A stretch of DNA of 14,412 nucleotides. Origin: an uncultured Micrococcales bacterium. GTDB lineage: Bacteria; Actinomycetota; Actinomycetes; S36-B12; GCA-2699445. Shown here piece after piece: positions 13,663 through 14,412 of this stretch (positions within the stretch are counted from its first letter, which is position 1; each line of letters starts with the position of its first letter). The position numbers and the translations under genes are program-made. The notes beneath the pieces were generated by a model. It did not search any database and was not told where the DNA came from. It saw only the letters and a list, made by a program, of their open reading frames with translations. The stretch is from positions 1 to 14,412 of the forward strand of contig CAIWTL010000452.1 of NCBI GenBank assembly GCA_903915555.1. Reading direction: 5' to 3'.

Positions 13663-13691
13663 CGGGCTGCCACCGCACAGCAAGGGGAGCC

Positions 13692-14412
13692 ATGCGCGCC
13701 ATCATCTCGGGCGGCATCGCCGCCGCCATCGTCGTCGGATCGTGGACCGTCCCGGCGTCGGCCGTCGAGGGTTCCGGCGATGACACCACCGTGGTTACTG
13801 CCACGTCGGCGAAGAAGAAGAAGAGCGTCTTCGCCGGAAGCCCGCCGCGCTGGGTCCAGGCCCCCTACCTCAAGAAGCGCGGCAAGCGGATCGTGGTGAC
13901 CGGCAGCGTGTTGGTCGACCCCGTCGTGCCCCGGATCCACCGTGGCCGCACTGATCGACTGCGCGCCGAACTCGTCATCGGCAAGGCGGGGGTGTCGACG
14001 CCACGCAAGCCACGGGCATTGTCGGTGCTGCCCGCGAAGGACCTCCTGGTGGCCCGTAGTCAGACCGTCCGCGTCCGCAAGCGTGGTGTCGAACGCATCT
14101 CGTTCCGGCTGAGCCCGGCGTCCAGCAAGAAACTGAGCAAGCGCAACCACCGCCGCCAGGTGGCCACGGTCGGGATGTCGGTGACCCATTGGAAGGACAC
14201 CTACAAGGCCCCGCGGCCCCGCTACGGCATCGGCCAGTGGAACGGGACGTCTCTCGTGCGCCGCCCGCTCACCCGATCCCAGACGCGCACCCGCGTCGCA
14301 CAGCTGAAACGGCAGTGGCGCATCGATCGCGGTCACGTCCGGCAGCCCGACGTGAACGTCAAGGCGCAGTGGAACGGTCAGTCGCCCATGTACAACACGC
14401 TCTACCTGACCA
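13692..14412 (+). CDS. Very basic secreted protein of unknown function (3' end outside window)
   Basis: An open frame runs from the ATG at 13692 to the window end with no stop, giving 240 residues. It starts with a Sec signal peptide (MRAIISGGIAAAIVVGSWTV, likely cleavage after PASA at residue 24). A Thr-rich linker and a KKKK run (41-44) follow. The mature part is strongly basic, with many Lys and Arg residues (KKRGKR, RVRKRG, SKKLSKRNHRRQ), and probably rich in beta strands. Two QWNG motifs (residues 182-185 and 226-229) fall in similar contexts 44 residues apart and may mark a repeat that continues beyond the window. AAGGGGAG just before the ATG serves as ribosome-binding site. I do not recognise the family. 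Its basic charge suggests contact with cell-wall polymers or other anions, but that is a guess. Confidence 0.7.
   Translation, partial: MRAIISGGIAAAIVVGSWTVPASAVEGSGDDTTVVTATSAKKKKSVFAGSPPRWVQAPYLKKRGKRIVVTGSVLVDPVVPRIHRGRTDRLRAELVIGKAGVSTPRKPRALSVLPAKDLLVARSQTVRVRKRGVERISFRLSPASSKKLSKRNHRRQVATVGMSVTHWKDTYKAPRPRYGIGQWNGTSLVRRPLTRSQTRTRVAQLKRQWRIDRGHVRQPDVNVKAQWNGQSPMYNTLYLT

Noticed and set aside
13656..14336. 226-aa - strand frame opposite the terminal secreted protein
   Set aside because: The + strand frame has a ribosome-binding site, a clean signal peptide and a promoter-like hexamer. The reverse frame has none of these.
1..14412. CRISPR array, insertion sequence, prophage or toxin-antitoxin module
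   Set aside because: No regularly spaced repeats, transposase, integrase or terminal inverted repeats are visible anywhere in the window.

Overview
The window is high-GC DNA with a dense run of genes, all on the + strand. It has the gene content and order of the actinobacterial Pup-proteasome region. The proteins closely resemble mycobacterial Dop, Pup, PrcB, PrcA, PafA, TatA, TatC and HelY, so the source is very probably a member of the Actinomycetota. I cannot place it more precisely.

Positions 1-4290 hold the pupylation and proteasome module: dop (its 5' end lies outside the window), pup, prcB, prcA and pafA. The pup-prcB-prcA genes overlap by one base at each junction, and pafA follows after 4 bp. 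PafA ligates Pup to target lysines, Dop removes it, and PrcA/PrcB form the 20S core. Pup ends in Gly-Gly-Glu, so it should be ready for ligation without deamidation. The ATPase ring gene (mpa/arc) is not in view.

Positions 4293-6796 hold a ROK-family fructokinase and a class I mannose-6-phosphate isomerase, probably cotranscribed with pafA, then an FKBP-type prolyl isomerase lipoprotein. The pafB-pafC regulator pair often found between pafA and tatA is absent here. The sugar gene pair looks like an insertion into an otherwise conserved order.

Positions 6797-9515 hold a structured leader and a small zinc-ribbon protein of unknown function. Next come a 20-codon leaderless cysteine-containing upstream ORF that ends on the tatA start codon, then tatA, tatC and a diacylglycerol-kinase-like lipid kinase. 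This TatC appears to lack a conserved glutamate within the membrane.

Positions 9516-14412 hold a secreted protein with six YW repeats (a probable YWTD-type beta-propeller), a hairpin-rich intergenic stretch, the Ski2/Mtr4-like helicase helY, and the start of a very basic secreted protein that runs off the end.

Promoters share a TAGnnT-like -10 hexamer without a clear -35 box. At four genes the hexamer lies 6-7 nt before a start codon, which suggests leaderless transcripts. Most of the window is conserved core actinobacterial biology and I see no wholly new multi-gene system. The most unusual signals are the tatA upstream ORF, the TatC substitution and the structured intergenic regions.
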